From: Phytopseudomonas seleniipraecipitans
GTDB taxonomy: Bacteria; Pseudomonadota; Gammaproteobacteria; Pseudomonadales; Pseudomonadaceae
NCBI RefSeq assembly: GCF_900102335.1
Contig: NZ_FNBM01000012.1
Location: 1-64,000, forward strand
Direction of reading: 5' to 3'
DNA: 64,000 nucleotides
Positions 33,739 through 41,890 of this stretch are shown piece by piece. Position 1 is the first letter of the stretch, and every line of letters begins with the position of its first letter. Below the pieces are notes generated by a model. That model made no database searches and was not told the origin of the DNA. It saw only the letters and a program-made list of their open reading frames with translations. A program made the translations under genes and the position numbers.

Positions 33739-36700
33739 TCAGCTTTCTTCGCTGTCGATAAGCATATTTTCCAGCGCTTCGCGGTACGCGCCAGGCTCCT
33801 GCCACATGCCGCGCTGCTGGGCTTCGAGCAGGCGCTCGATGATGTCCTGCAGGGCGCCGGGGTTGTGCTGCTGGATGAAATCGCGGGTGTCTCGGTCCAT
33901 CAGGTAGGCGTCGGTGAGCAGCGCGTACTGATGGTCATCGACCAGCTCGCTGGTGGCGTCGAAGGCGAACAGGTAGTCGATGGTCGCAGCCAGTTCGAAG
34001 GCACCCTTGTAACCGTGGCGCTTCATGCCTTCGATCCACTTCGGGTTGGCCGCGCGGGCGCGCACCACGCGGCCGAGCTCCTGCTTGAGGGTGCGGATGC
34101 GCGGGGTGTCCGGTTGGCTGTTGTCGCCAAAGTAGCTGGCCGCCTTGCCGCCGCGCAGGGTCTCCACCGCCGCCAGCATGCCGCCCTGGAACTGGTAGTA
34201 GTCGTTGGAGTCGAGGATGTCGTGCTCGCGGTTGTCCTGGTTGTGCAGCACCGCCTGCAGACGCTCCAGGCGCTCGGCGAACTGGCCCCGCGCAGGTGTG
34301 CCTTCGCTGCCTTTGCCATAGGCGTAGCCGCCCCAGTTCAGGTACACCTCGGCGAGATCCGCACGGCTTTCCCAGAGGCGCTCCTCGATGGCGTTCTGCA
34401 CGCCTGCACCATAGGCGCCGGGCTTGGAGCCGAAGATTCGCCAGCCGGCCTGACGCCGCGCCTCGAGTTCGTCCAGCCCGCCATCCTGCAGCGCCAGGGC
34501 TTCTTGCCAGACGCGGGCGGACAGCGGGTTCATGTCCGGCGACTCGTCCAGGTCGGCGACCGCCTGTACGGCGTCATCGAACAGGCGGATCAGGTTGGCG
34601 AAGGCGTCGCGGAAGAACCCGGACACCCGCAGGGTCACGTCGACCCGAGGGCGCCCTAGCTGCTTGAGTGGCAGCACTTCGAAGCGCTCGACCCGCTGGC
34701 TGCCCGCCTGCCACACCGGGCGCACGCCCATCAGCGCCATGGCCTGGGCGATATCATCGCCGCCGGTGCGCATGGTCGCGGTGCCCCACACCGACAAACC
34801 GAGCTGGCGCAGGTGATCGCCTTCATCCTGCAGATGGCGTTCGAGCAGACGATCCGCAGCCTGCACACCGAGGCGCCAAGCCGTGGGCGTAGGCAGATTG
34901 CGCACATCCACGGAATAGAAATTGCGCCCGGTGGGCAGTACATCGAGCCGTCCTCGGCTGGGTGCACCGCTGGGGCCGGAGGGCACGAAGCGCCCATCAA
35001 GGGCATCGAGCAGGCCGTGCATCTCGGCATCACCACAGGCATCGAGCAGCGGCGCGATCTGCCGGCGCAGGCTGTACAGGACGGTATCGCTCGCCGGCCC
35101 GATGGCATCCAAACACGTGCCATCGATGAGGGCCAAGCCAAGCAACTCCAGGCGCTCACGTGTGTCACCAAAACTGCGCCAGGGTTCTTCGCTCAGGCCA
35201 ATCAGAATCTCAGGACGCGGGCCGGTCCACGGCGCAGCCATATCGCAATCGAGGGGATCGAAGTCGAGTGCCAAGTCATGGGCCAGCGCACGCAGCAGGC
35301 TGGCGTTGCCGCCTTGACCGTCACCGCGCGGAATGCGCAGCAGTGCCAGCAAGGTGTCGCGGCGCAGCGTGCCGGTCGGCGATTCGCCGAACACATGCAG
35401 GCCGTCGCGAATCTGCGATTCCTTGAGGTCGCACAGGTAGGCGTCGAGCTGCGGCAGCCAACTGGCGGGGTCGTCGTTGAGCTGCAGGCCCAGTTCACGG
35501 TCCAGGCTGGCCTCGCGCACCTTGTGCAGGATCTCTCCGCGCAGCTCACTGGCACGGCGCAGGTCGAGCTGGCTGGCGTCGTAGTACTCATCGGCCAGCC
35601 GCTCCAGATCGCGCAGCGGGCCGTAGCTCTCGGCGCGGGTCAGCGGTGGCATCAGGTGATCGATGATCACCGCTTGGGTGCGGCGCTTGGCCTGGGCGCC
35701 TTCACCGGGGTCGTTGACGATGAACGGGTAGATGTTCGGCAGCGCACCGAGGATCAACGTTGGCCAGCAGCTCTCGGACAGGCCGACGCTCTTGCCCGGC
35801 AGCCATTCCAGGTTGCCGTGCTTGCCGACATGGATCACCGCCTGGGCCGCGAACACCTGGCGCATCCAGAAATAGAACGCCAGGTAGCCGTGCGGCGGCA
35901 CCAGGTCGGGGTCGTGATAGACCGCCGCCGCATCGACCTGATAACCCCGCGCCGGCTGGATGCCGACAAAGGTCAGGCCGAAGCGCAGGCCGGCGATCAT
36001 CAGCCGGCCGTCGCGGAACATCGGGTCGTTTTCCGGTGCGCCCCAGCGCTCCAGCACCGCCTGACGATTGGCTTCGGGCAGGGCCGCGAAGAAACGCTGG
36101 TAGTCATCAACCGCCAGGCTTTGCGCGCAGGGCCGCAGGTCAAGGTTGTCGAGGTCGTTGGTCACGCCACCGAGCAACTGATGGATCAGTGCGGTACCGC
36201 TGTCCGGCAAGGCGTCGACCGGGTAACCCTGCTGTTGCAGGGCCTGGAGAATGTTCAGCGCCGCCGCTGGCGTGTCCAGGCCCACACCGTTGCCGATGCG
36301 GCCGTCGCGGGTCGGGTAGTTGGCCAGCACCAGTGCGACACGTTTTTCGGCTGCGGGTGTGCGCTGCAGGGCACACCAGCGGCGCGCCAGTTCGGCGACG
36401 AAATCCATGCCGGGCAGGTGCGCGCGGTAACAGACCACGTCGCTCTGGCTGCGCTCGCTGCGAAAGGCCAGGCCCTTGAAGCTGATCGGCCGGGTGATCA
36501 GCCGGCCGTCTAGTTCCGGCAGCGCAATGTGCATGGCCAAGTCCCGCGGGCCGAGGCCCTGGGCGCTGCCTTGCCACTGCTCTTCGCTGTCCAGCGCACA
36601 AAGCGCCTGCAGCACCGGCACATCACGGCGGAACGGCCGCGCCTGGGGCGACTCGGGATTGGACTGCGCGAAGCCGGTGGTATTGAGGATCACACTCGCG

Positions 36701-37473
36701 CTGGTTTCATCCAGCCAGTCCTCGACCTGCGCCAAGCAGGCAGCCTCTTTGAGGCTGGCGACGGCGATGGGCAGCGGATTGAGGCCCTGGGCCTGCAGCC
36801 GCTGGCAGAAGGTGTCGACGAATGCGGTGTTCGCGGCCTGCACATGGGTGCGATAGAACAGCAGCGCCGCCACGGGCGCATCAGGCACCCAGTCGGCGCG
36901 CCAGTCCTGCAGCGAGGCGTTGCCGGTACGCGGGTGATAGAGGCCGACCCGGGGCAGCGCCTTTGGCTCGTCCCAGGTGTACTCACGATCCAAGTAGCGA
37001 TTGGCGATGCAGTGGAAGAACTGCCGCGCATTGTCCACGCCGCCTTGGCGCAGGTACTGCCAGAGGCGTTCGGCGTCCTCGGCGGACACGGTGCCCAAAG
37101 CGGTCAGCTCGGGGTCGGGATTGTCGCAGCCAGGTACCAGGATCAGCGTTTTGCCTTGCCCGGCCAGTTCCACCAAACGCTCGATACCGTAGCGCCAATA
37201 GCTCACGCCGCCGTGCACGGAAATCATGATGACCTTGGCGTGCTGCAGCACCTTCTCGACGTAGAAATCCACCGAGGCGTTGTTGCCCAGTTGCGCCGGG
37301 CTGGCCAGGCGCAGGCTGGGGTAGTCGTCGGGCAGATGACGCGCCACTTCGGCCAGCAGCGACAGGTGCGAATCACCGGTGCACAGCACCACCAGCTCGG
37401 CGGGCGTCTGGCCGAGGTCGGCTATGCTGTCGGCCGGCAGCGACTGGCCGGGCTGGGTGCGAAGCAGGTGCAT
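33739..37473 (-). CDS. cobN: cobaltochelatase subunit CobN
   Basis: A complete 1244-residue large chelatase subunit that binds hydrogenobyrinic acid a,c-diamide and inserts cobalt. Family segments include MISVHGGVSYWRYGIERL, LANYPTRDGRIGNGVGLDTP, HVGKHGNLEWLPGKSVGLS and a C-terminal EYYDASQ/YFGDNSQ region. It needs ATPase partners; the ChlI/ChlD-like gene nearby is the obvious candidate, as no cobS/cobT is in the window. It follows cobW on the same strand, 59 bp away, so both may answer to the upstream B12 riboswitch. Confidence 0.96.
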   Translation of the reverse strand: MHLLRTQPGQSLPADSIADLGQTPAELVVLCTGDSHLSLLAEVARHLPDDYPSLRLASPAQLGNNASVDFYVEKVLQHAKVIMISVHGGVSYWRYGIERLVELAGQGKTLILVPGCDNPDPELTALGTVSAEDAERLWQYLRQGGVDNARQFFHCIANRYLDREYTWDEPKALPRVGLYHPRTGNASLQDWRADWVPDAPVAALLFYRTHVQAANTAFVDTFCQRLQAQGLNPLPIAVASLKEAACLAQVEDWLDETSASVILNTTGFAQSNPESPQARPFRRDVPVLQALCALDSEEQWQGSAQGLGPRDLAMHIALPELDGRLITRPISFKGLAFRSERSQSDVVCYRAHLPGMDFVAELARRWCALQRTPAAEKRVALVLANYPTRDGRIGNGVGLDTPAAALNILQALQQQGYPVDALPDSGTALIHQLLGGVTNDLDNLDLRPCAQSLAVDDYQRFFAALPEANRQAVLERWGAPENDPMFRDGRLMIAGLRFGLTFVGIQPARGYQVDAAAVYHDPDLVPPHGYLAFYFWMRQVFAAQAVIHVGKHGNLEWLPGKSVGLSESCWPTLILGALPNIYPFIVNDPGEGAQAKRRTQAVIIDHLMPPLTRAESYGPLRDLERLADEYYDASQLDLRRASELRGEILHKVREASLDRELGLQLNDDPASWLPQLDAYLCDLKESQIRDGLHVFGESPTGTLRRDTLLALLRIPRGDGQGGNASLLRALAHDLALDFDPLDCDMAAPWTGPRPEILIGLSEEPWRSFGDTRERLELLGLALIDGTCLDAIGPASDTVLYSLRRQIAPLLDACGDAEMHGLLDALDGRFVPSGPSGAPSRGRLDVLPTGRNFYSVDVRNLPTPTAWRLGVQAADRLLERHLQDEGDHLRQLGLSVWGTATMRTGGDDIAQAMALMGVRPVWQAGSQRVERFEVLPLKQLGRPRVDVTLRVSGFFRDAFANLIRLFDDAVQAVADLDESPDMNPLSARVWQEALALQDGGLDELEARRQAGWRIFGSKPGAYGAGVQNAIEERLWESRADLAEVYLNWGGYAYGKGSEGTPARGQFAERLERLQAVLHNQDNREHDILDSNDYYQFQGGMLAAVETLRGGKAASYFGDNSQPDTPRIRTLKQELGRVVRARAANPKWIEGMKRHGYKGAFELAATIDYLFAFDATSELVDDHQYALLTDAYLMDRDTRDFIQQHNPGALQDIIERLLEAQQRGMWQEPGAYREALENMLIDSEES

Positions 37474-37532
37474 GGGGTCGGCCTAGATCGTTGCCCGCGC
37501 GCTGACAACTGCCAACGCGCGGGCCAAGAGTG

Positions 37533-38582
37533 TCACACCAGGGCGGCTTTCAGCTCGCTGGCGATGGCAGTGTGATCGAGCGCCTGGCCGATCACGATCA
37601 AGCGGGTAATCCGCGCTTCATCGGCCTGCCAGGCGCGGTCGAAATGCTTGTCGAAGCGCAAGCCCACACCTTGCAGCAGCAGGCGCATGGGTTTATTCGG
37701 CACGGCGACGAAGCCCTTGATGCGCAGAATGCCGTGGCGCGCCACCACTTCCTTCAGCGCGGCTAGCAGGCGCCCCTCATCGGTTTCCGGTAGTTCCACG
37801 TGGAACGAGTCAAATGCATCGTGATCGTGGTCTTCATCTTCGTTGTCATGGTGGGTCTTGCGGCCGTCGATATGCAGCTCGGTCTCGCTGTTAAGACCCA
37901 GCAGCACGTTAAGCGGCAACGAACCGCCATGGGCCTCCACTACCTTGACCGCTGGCGGCAGCTCCTCACCAACTTCCGCACGCACCGCCGCCAGCGCATC
38001 GGCATCGAGCAGGTCGGCCTTGTTGAGAATCACCAGGTCGGCGCTGGCCAGTTGGTCGGCGAACAGCTCATGCAACGGTGATTCATGATCGAGGTTCGGG
38101 TCCAGCTTGCGCTGGGCATCGACCTGATCGGGGAAGGCTGCGAAGGTGCCAGCGGCTACGGCCGGGCTGTCGACCACAGTAATCACCGCATCGACGGTGC
38201 AAGCGTTGCGGATTTCCGGCCAATTGAAGGCCTGAACCAAGGGTTTGGGCAGAGCCAGGCCGCTGGTTTCGATGAGAATGTGGTCGAGGTCGCCACGGCG
38301 CGCCACCAGTTCGCGCATTACCGGGAAGAACTCTTCCTGCACGGTACAGCACAGGCAGCCGTTGGCCAGCTCATAAACCCGGCCGTTGGCTTCTTCCTCG
38401 GTGCAGCCGATGGTGCACTGCTGGAGGATCTCACCGTCGATACCCAGTTCGCCGAACTCGTTGACGATCACCGCGATACGACGACCCTCGGCATTTTCCA
38501 GCATGTGGCGCAGCAGGGTGGTCTTACCGGCACCGAGAAAGCCGGTAACGATGGTAACGGGAAGTTTGGCGAGCGTTTTCAT
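37533..38582 (-). CDS. cobW: CobW, metal-trafficking GTPase of cobalamin synthesis
   Basis: A 349-residue G3E-family GTPase. GTP-binding GFLGAGKTT lies at 14-22, the metal motif NGCLCC (CxCC) near 73-78, and NKAD near 160. A His/Asp-rich stretch (KTHHDNEDEDHDHDAF) precedes the C-terminal CobW_C domain. It probably delivers cobalt to the chelatase. A cobalamin riboswitch on the same strand lies about 100 bp upstream. Confidence 0.93.
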   Translation of the reverse strand: MKTLAKLPVTIVTGFLGAGKTTLLRHMLENAEGRRIAVIVNEFGELGIDGEILQQCTIGCTEEEANGRVYELANGCLCCTVQEEFFPVMRELVARRGDLDHILIETSGLALPKPLVQAFNWPEIRNACTVDAVITVVDSPAVAAGTFAAFPDQVDAQRKLDPNLDHESPLHELFADQLASADLVILNKADLLDADALAAVRAEVGEELPPAVKVVEAHGGSLPLNVLLGLNSETELHIDGRKTHHDNEDEDHDHDAFDSFHVELPETDEGRLLAALKEVVARHGILRIKGFVAVPNKPMRLLLQGVGLRFDKHFDRAWQADEARITRLIVIGQALDHTAIASELKAALV

Positions 38583-38689
38583 GGAGGCCCCTGGCGTCTG
38601 GAGAAACGGCGAGCGGGCAATAGGATGGCAAGCGCCAGCCAGAGCTGGTGCGAAGGCATCACCGGATCACCCCGCCCGGTTGTCGAAAG

Positions 38690-38856
38690 CGTTTACCGAG
38701 GCAGGTCTCCTGGCTCACAGGTCATGGCGCGTAGCCGGCCTTCCCGGTTTCCCAGTGGCGATTGGCGATGCGCTCGCTGCTTACAGTTGCGGGGGCAGCC
38801 ACGGCTTGCCGTGTTCCCTCTTAGCTCCACGCGAGTGGAGAACCTCGAAAGACGCA
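38690..38856 (-). promoter_or_regulatory. cobalamin riboswitch upstream of cobW
   Basis: On the minus strand the B12 box reads GAGCCAGGAGACCTGCC (38716-38700), preceded by the conserved GCCCCCGCAACTGTAAGC core (about 38798-38781) and a 5' GGTTCTCC stem. It should reduce cobW-cobN expression when adenosylcobalamin is plentiful. Confidence 0.9.
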
Positions 38857-38940
38857 AGGCTACGCAGAGCCTGCGACACGGTCAATCACGAGCTGACCCG
38901 TAACATATTGACGCATCTGCCGCTTCATGGTGTTCTTGCG

Positions 38941-39122
38941 CGGTTGTTTCAGGTGCCTCACGCCGCCGTGCGTGAGGTGAAACGGGAAGCCGGTTCGAGT
39001 CCGGCGCTGCCCCCGCAACGGTAAGCGAATGCCAGGATCGTTTTGGCCACTGTGCGACAGCATGGGAAGGCCGATCCTCATCACTGCACAGTGATCATCG
39101 CAAGCCCGGAGACCGGCCTGAA
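38941..39122 (+). promoter_or_regulatory. cobalamin riboswitch upstream of cbtB
   Basis: The plus strand has the 5' CAGGTGCCTCACG stem, GGGAAGCCGGT, the core GCCCCCGCAACGGTAAGC (about 39009-39026) and the B12 box AAGCCCGGAGACCGGCCT (39102-39119). It precedes the cobalt transporter genes cbtB-cbtA. It is divergent from the cobW riboswitch, about 85 bp away. Confidence 0.92.
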
Positions 39123-39234
39123 TCGTTCGTTTGGCAACCCGCGGTGGGCGGGCACGCGCCGATAGCTGCCTGCTATTGCGGGCCGTCTCGCTGCGTCCCT
39201 GTGCACCGTTCACCTCATTCAGAAGGTCACGATA

Positions 39235-39420
39235 ATGCCCAGCAGCGTTCTGTCGTCCGCCACGCCGTCCTCCCTTTCCCTGTCCCAGCGCATCGTGCTG
39301 GCCATCGGCAGTTGCCTGCTCGGCAGCGTGTTGATCTTCTTCGCCGGCTTCTCACACGTCGAAGCCCTGCACAATGCCGCTCACGATACCCGGCATAGCG
39401 CCGCGTTCCCGTGCCACTGA
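39235..39420 (+). CDS. cbtB: CbtB, cobalt transporter small subunit
   Basis: A 61-residue protein with one hydrophobic helix (about 20-42) and a His-containing C-terminus (HNAAHDTRHSAAFPCH) that likely binds cobalt. CbtB is regularly encoded with CbtA behind a B12 riboswitch, as here. Confidence 0.9.
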   Translation: MPSSVLSSATPSSLSLSQRIVLAIGSCLLGSVLIFFAGFSHVEALHNAAHDTRHSAAFPCH

Positions 39421-39430
39421 GGACGCCAAG

Positions 39431-40147
39431 ATGATCAAGCGCATCGCCCAGACCGCAGGCTTCGCCGGCCTGTTCGCCGCCATCGTGCTGACGCTGCTGC
39501 AGAGCCTGTGGGTCACCCCATTGATCCTGCATGCCGAGACGTTCGAAGGCGCAGAGCCTGCCGCCCTTGTGGAACACAGCCACGATGCCATCGGCGTCGC
39601 CCACGACCACGGCAGCGCCAGCGGCCATAGCCACGACGGTGAAGCCTGGGCACCGGATGACGGCTGGCAGCGCCTGCTATCCACAGGGCTGAGCAACCTG
39701 GTGGTCGCCGTCGGCTTCGCGCTGATGCTGGCAGGCCTATTCACCCTCCGTGCGCCCGAGAAAACCTGGCAGGGCCTGCTGTGGGGCCTGGCCGGTTTCG
39801 CCACCTTCGTACTCGCGCCCTCGGCCGGGCTACCTCCTGAGCTGCCAGGCACCGCCGCCGCCGAGCTGGTGCTGCGCCAGTACTGGTGGATCGGCACCGC
39901 GGCTTCGACCGCGGCTGGTCTGGCACTGTTGGCATTTGGCAGCCACTGGCTGCTACGCATCCTCGGCGTGCTTATCCTCGCCCTGCCCCATCTGGTCGGC
40001 GCGCCTCACCCGGCGGCTCACGAAAGCCTTGCACCGCAGGCGCTGGAGCAAGAATTTATCCTCGCCTCGCTGCTGACCAACGCCGCGTTCTGGGCAGTAC
40101 TGGGGCTGGTTGCCGCCTGGTTCCACGGCCGCAAGCAGCACGTGTGA
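39431..40147 (+). CDS. cbtA: CbtA, cobalt transporter membrane subunit
   Basis: A 238-residue protein with about five hydrophobic segments. A His-rich loop (HSHDAIGVAHDHGSASGHSH, about 50-70) after the first helix should bind the metal. It starts 11 bp after cbtB and ends overlapping cobE, so the genes form one riboswitch-controlled operon. Confidence 0.9.
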   Translation: MIKRIAQTAGFAGLFAAIVLTLLQSLWVTPLILHAETFEGAEPAALVEHSHDAIGVAHDHGSASGHSHDGEAWAPDDGWQRLLSTGLSNLVVAVGFALMLAGLFTLRAPEKTWQGLLWGLAGFATFVLAPSAGLPPELPGTAAAELVLRQYWWIGTAASTAAGLALLAFGSHWLLRILGVLILALPHLVGAPHPAAHESLAPQALEQEFILASLLTNAAFWAVLGLVAAWFHGRKQHV

Positions 40148-40551
40148 GCGAGCGCCCAATTCTCGTCGCCGGCCTGGGTTGCCGGCGCGATTGCTCGCTG
40201 GGTGAGCTGCTGGCCTTGCTCGACAGCACGCTGGCCGAGCAGGGCTCGAGCACTGCCGAGCTGACGGCCCTGGCCAGCAGCGCACACAAGGTCGATGAGC
40301 CGGGATTGCTGCAATTGGCCGAGCACCTGGGCTTGCCCATCAGCTTCCTGCCCGCCGATGTGCTGACGGGTTACCATGCGCGCCTGAGCCAACGTTCGGC
40401 CATCGCCCAACGTGTTACCGGCAGCCCGAGCGTTGCCGAAGCCAGCGCCCTGGCCTTGGCCGAACGCTTGAGCAATCGACCTGCACGCCTGTGGATAACC
40501 AAGCGCAAGAGCGCCAACGCCACACTGGCTGTCGCTAGCATCGAGTGCTAG
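40144..40551 (+). CDS. cobE: CobE, CbiG C-terminal-like cobalamin synthesis protein
   Basis: A 135-residue protein matching the C-terminal domain of CbiG, with VAGLGCRRDCSLGELLALL at the N-terminus and SVAEASALA in the second half. CobE functions in the aerobic corrin pathway, with a role not fully defined. The GTG start overlaps the cbtA stop (GTGA), which supports the short form rather than the longer upstream frame. Confidence 0.85.
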   Translation: MSERPILVAGLGCRRDCSLGELLALLDSTLAEQGSSTAELTALASSAHKVDEPGLLQLAEHLGLPISFLPADVLTGYHARLSQRSAIAQRVTGSPSVAEASALALAERLSNRPARLWITKRKSANATLAVASIEC

Positions 40552-40563
40552 AACCGCCCTGGT

Positions 40564-40763
40564 GTAGGAGCGTCGACCTCGGCGCGAAAATGGCAGCCTC
40601 GCCGCAATACGGTATCGCTCACGCCATTCGCCGTGGGGTCGCGGCTCCTACAATGGATTGCGGCACACCACCACTCGCGTAGGAGCGTCGACCTCGGCGC
40701 GAAAATGGCAGCCTCGCCGCAAAACGGCGTCGTTAAAACCATTCGCCGCGAGGGCGCGGCTAC
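40564..40763. repeat. two tandem copies of a GTAGGAGC extragenic repeat
   Basis: Copies begin at 40564 and 40679 and share almost the same first 43 bases (GTAGGAGCGTCGACCTCGGC onward). The first ends with the inverted GCTCCTAC at 40651; the second ends in GGCTAC at 40763. The gap between cobE and cobM (297 bp) holds little else. Confidence 0.65.
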
Positions 40764-40848
40764 GGAAAGGAGATCGCCGAGTTATGCGCAGATTCGCTGA
40801 GATGCATCGCTCATATTCATCCCTGTCGCGTACGACCCCAGGAACCCC

Positions 40849-41622
40849 ATGACCGTCTATTTCATCGGCGCCGGCCCCGGCGACCCCGAGCTGATCACCG
40901 TGAAGGGCCAGCGTCTGATTCGTTCCTGCCCGGTGATCCTCTTCGCCGGCTCCCTGGTGCCAGAGGCCGTGCTCGACGGCCATCAGGCCAGTCTGGTGGT
41001 GAATACCGCCGAGCTGCACCTGGATGAAATCATCGCCCTGCTACGCGCCGCCGAAGCACGCGGTGAGGACGTGGCACGGGTGCACTCCGGCGACCCGTCG
41101 CTGTATGGCGCCATCGGTGAGCAGATTCGTCACCTGCGGGCCCTCGGCATCCCCTTCGAAATCATTCCCGGCGTTACCGCGACGGCGGCCTGCGCGGCGC
41201 TGCTGGAAAGCGAGCTGACCCTGCCTGACGTCTCGCAGACGGTGATTCTCACCCGCTACGGCAGCAAATCACCGATGCCCGCTGGCGAGCAGTTGCACGA
41301 CCTGGCGCGTCACGGCGCGACGATGACCATCCACCTGGGCGTGCCGCACCTGGCCGAGATCGTTGCCGAACTGCTGCCGCACTATGGCGCCGATTGCCCG
41401 ATCGCGGTGGTGCACCGCGCCAGTTGGCCGGATCAGGACTGGGTGCTCGGCACCCTGGCCGATATCGAAGCGAAGGTCAGCGCCAAGGGCTTCCGACGTA
41501 CCGCGCTGATCCTCGTCGGCCGGGTGCTGAATACAGAGGACTTCGCCGATTCGGCGCTCTACCGTGAAAGCCATCGCCATCTGTTCAGGGCCGGCGCTGC
41601 AGACGATACAGACTCTCGCTGA
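40849..41622 (+). CDS. cobM: precorrin-4 C11-methyltransferase
   Basis: A 257-residue SAM-dependent methyltransferase of the corrin pathway. Family marks are YFIGAGPGDPELITVKGQ at the start, GDPSLYGAIGEQ near 83-94 and the VTATAACAALL segment. It methylates precorrin-4 at C11. Its 3' end overlaps the convergent small gene by 38 bp. Confidence 0.94.
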   Translation: MTVYFIGAGPGDPELITVKGQRLIRSCPVILFAGSLVPEAVLDGHQASLVVNTAELHLDEIIALLRAAEARGEDVARVHSGDPSLYGAIGEQIRHLRALGIPFEIIPGVTATAACAALLESELTLPDVSQTVILTRYGSKSPMPAGEQLHDLARHGATMTIHLGVPHLAEIVAELLPHYGADCPIAVVHRASWPDQDWVLGTLADIEAKVSAKGFRRTALILVGRVLNTEDFADSALYRESHRHLFRAGAADDTDSR

Positions 41623-41890
41623 CCTTGCCGCGCTGCTTGGCAATGACGATCTGCCCGCCCAGCGCCGCCAGCCGGGCATTGAGATCACCGGCGTACAGCT
41701 GCTTGAGGAAGGTCGCATAAGCCGCTGTATCGGCCTGCCCGGCCAACCACTGGTGCAGTGTCGGTAGCCGAAAGCTCCACGCCGCTTCGCAGCATTCGAA
41801 GCCGGCGTCACGCAATTGCCCGATCATCGACCGGTCGCCTTTCAGCACCCCTGCACAGGTGAGGTAAAGCGCTTCGCGCCAGTCACTCAT
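41585..41890 (-). CDS. small conserved-type protein downstream of pprA
   Basis: A 101-residue protein of unknown function with no signal peptide or membrane helix. It has two adjacent Cys (FECCEAAW) and a WLAGQADTAAY stretch. The ATG lies in an 8-bp overlap with the histidine kinase gene end (GATGAGTGA), a sign of coupled translation and a real gene. It overlaps cobM convergently at its 3' end. Confidence 0.65.
   Translation of the reverse strand: MSDWREALYLTCAGVLKGDRSMIGQLRDAGFECCEAAWSFRLPTLHQWLAGQADTAAYATFLKQLYAGDLNARLAALGGQIVIAKQRGKVSESLYRLQRRP

Noticed and set aside
34813..36513. 566-codon open frame antisense to cobN
   Set aside because: It lies fully within cobN, is rich in Gln, Arg and His as expected for a complementary frame, and shows no motif.
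38941..39213. possible small protein across the cbtB leader
   Set aside because: The segment has all conserved elements of a cobalamin riboswitch, which explains it.
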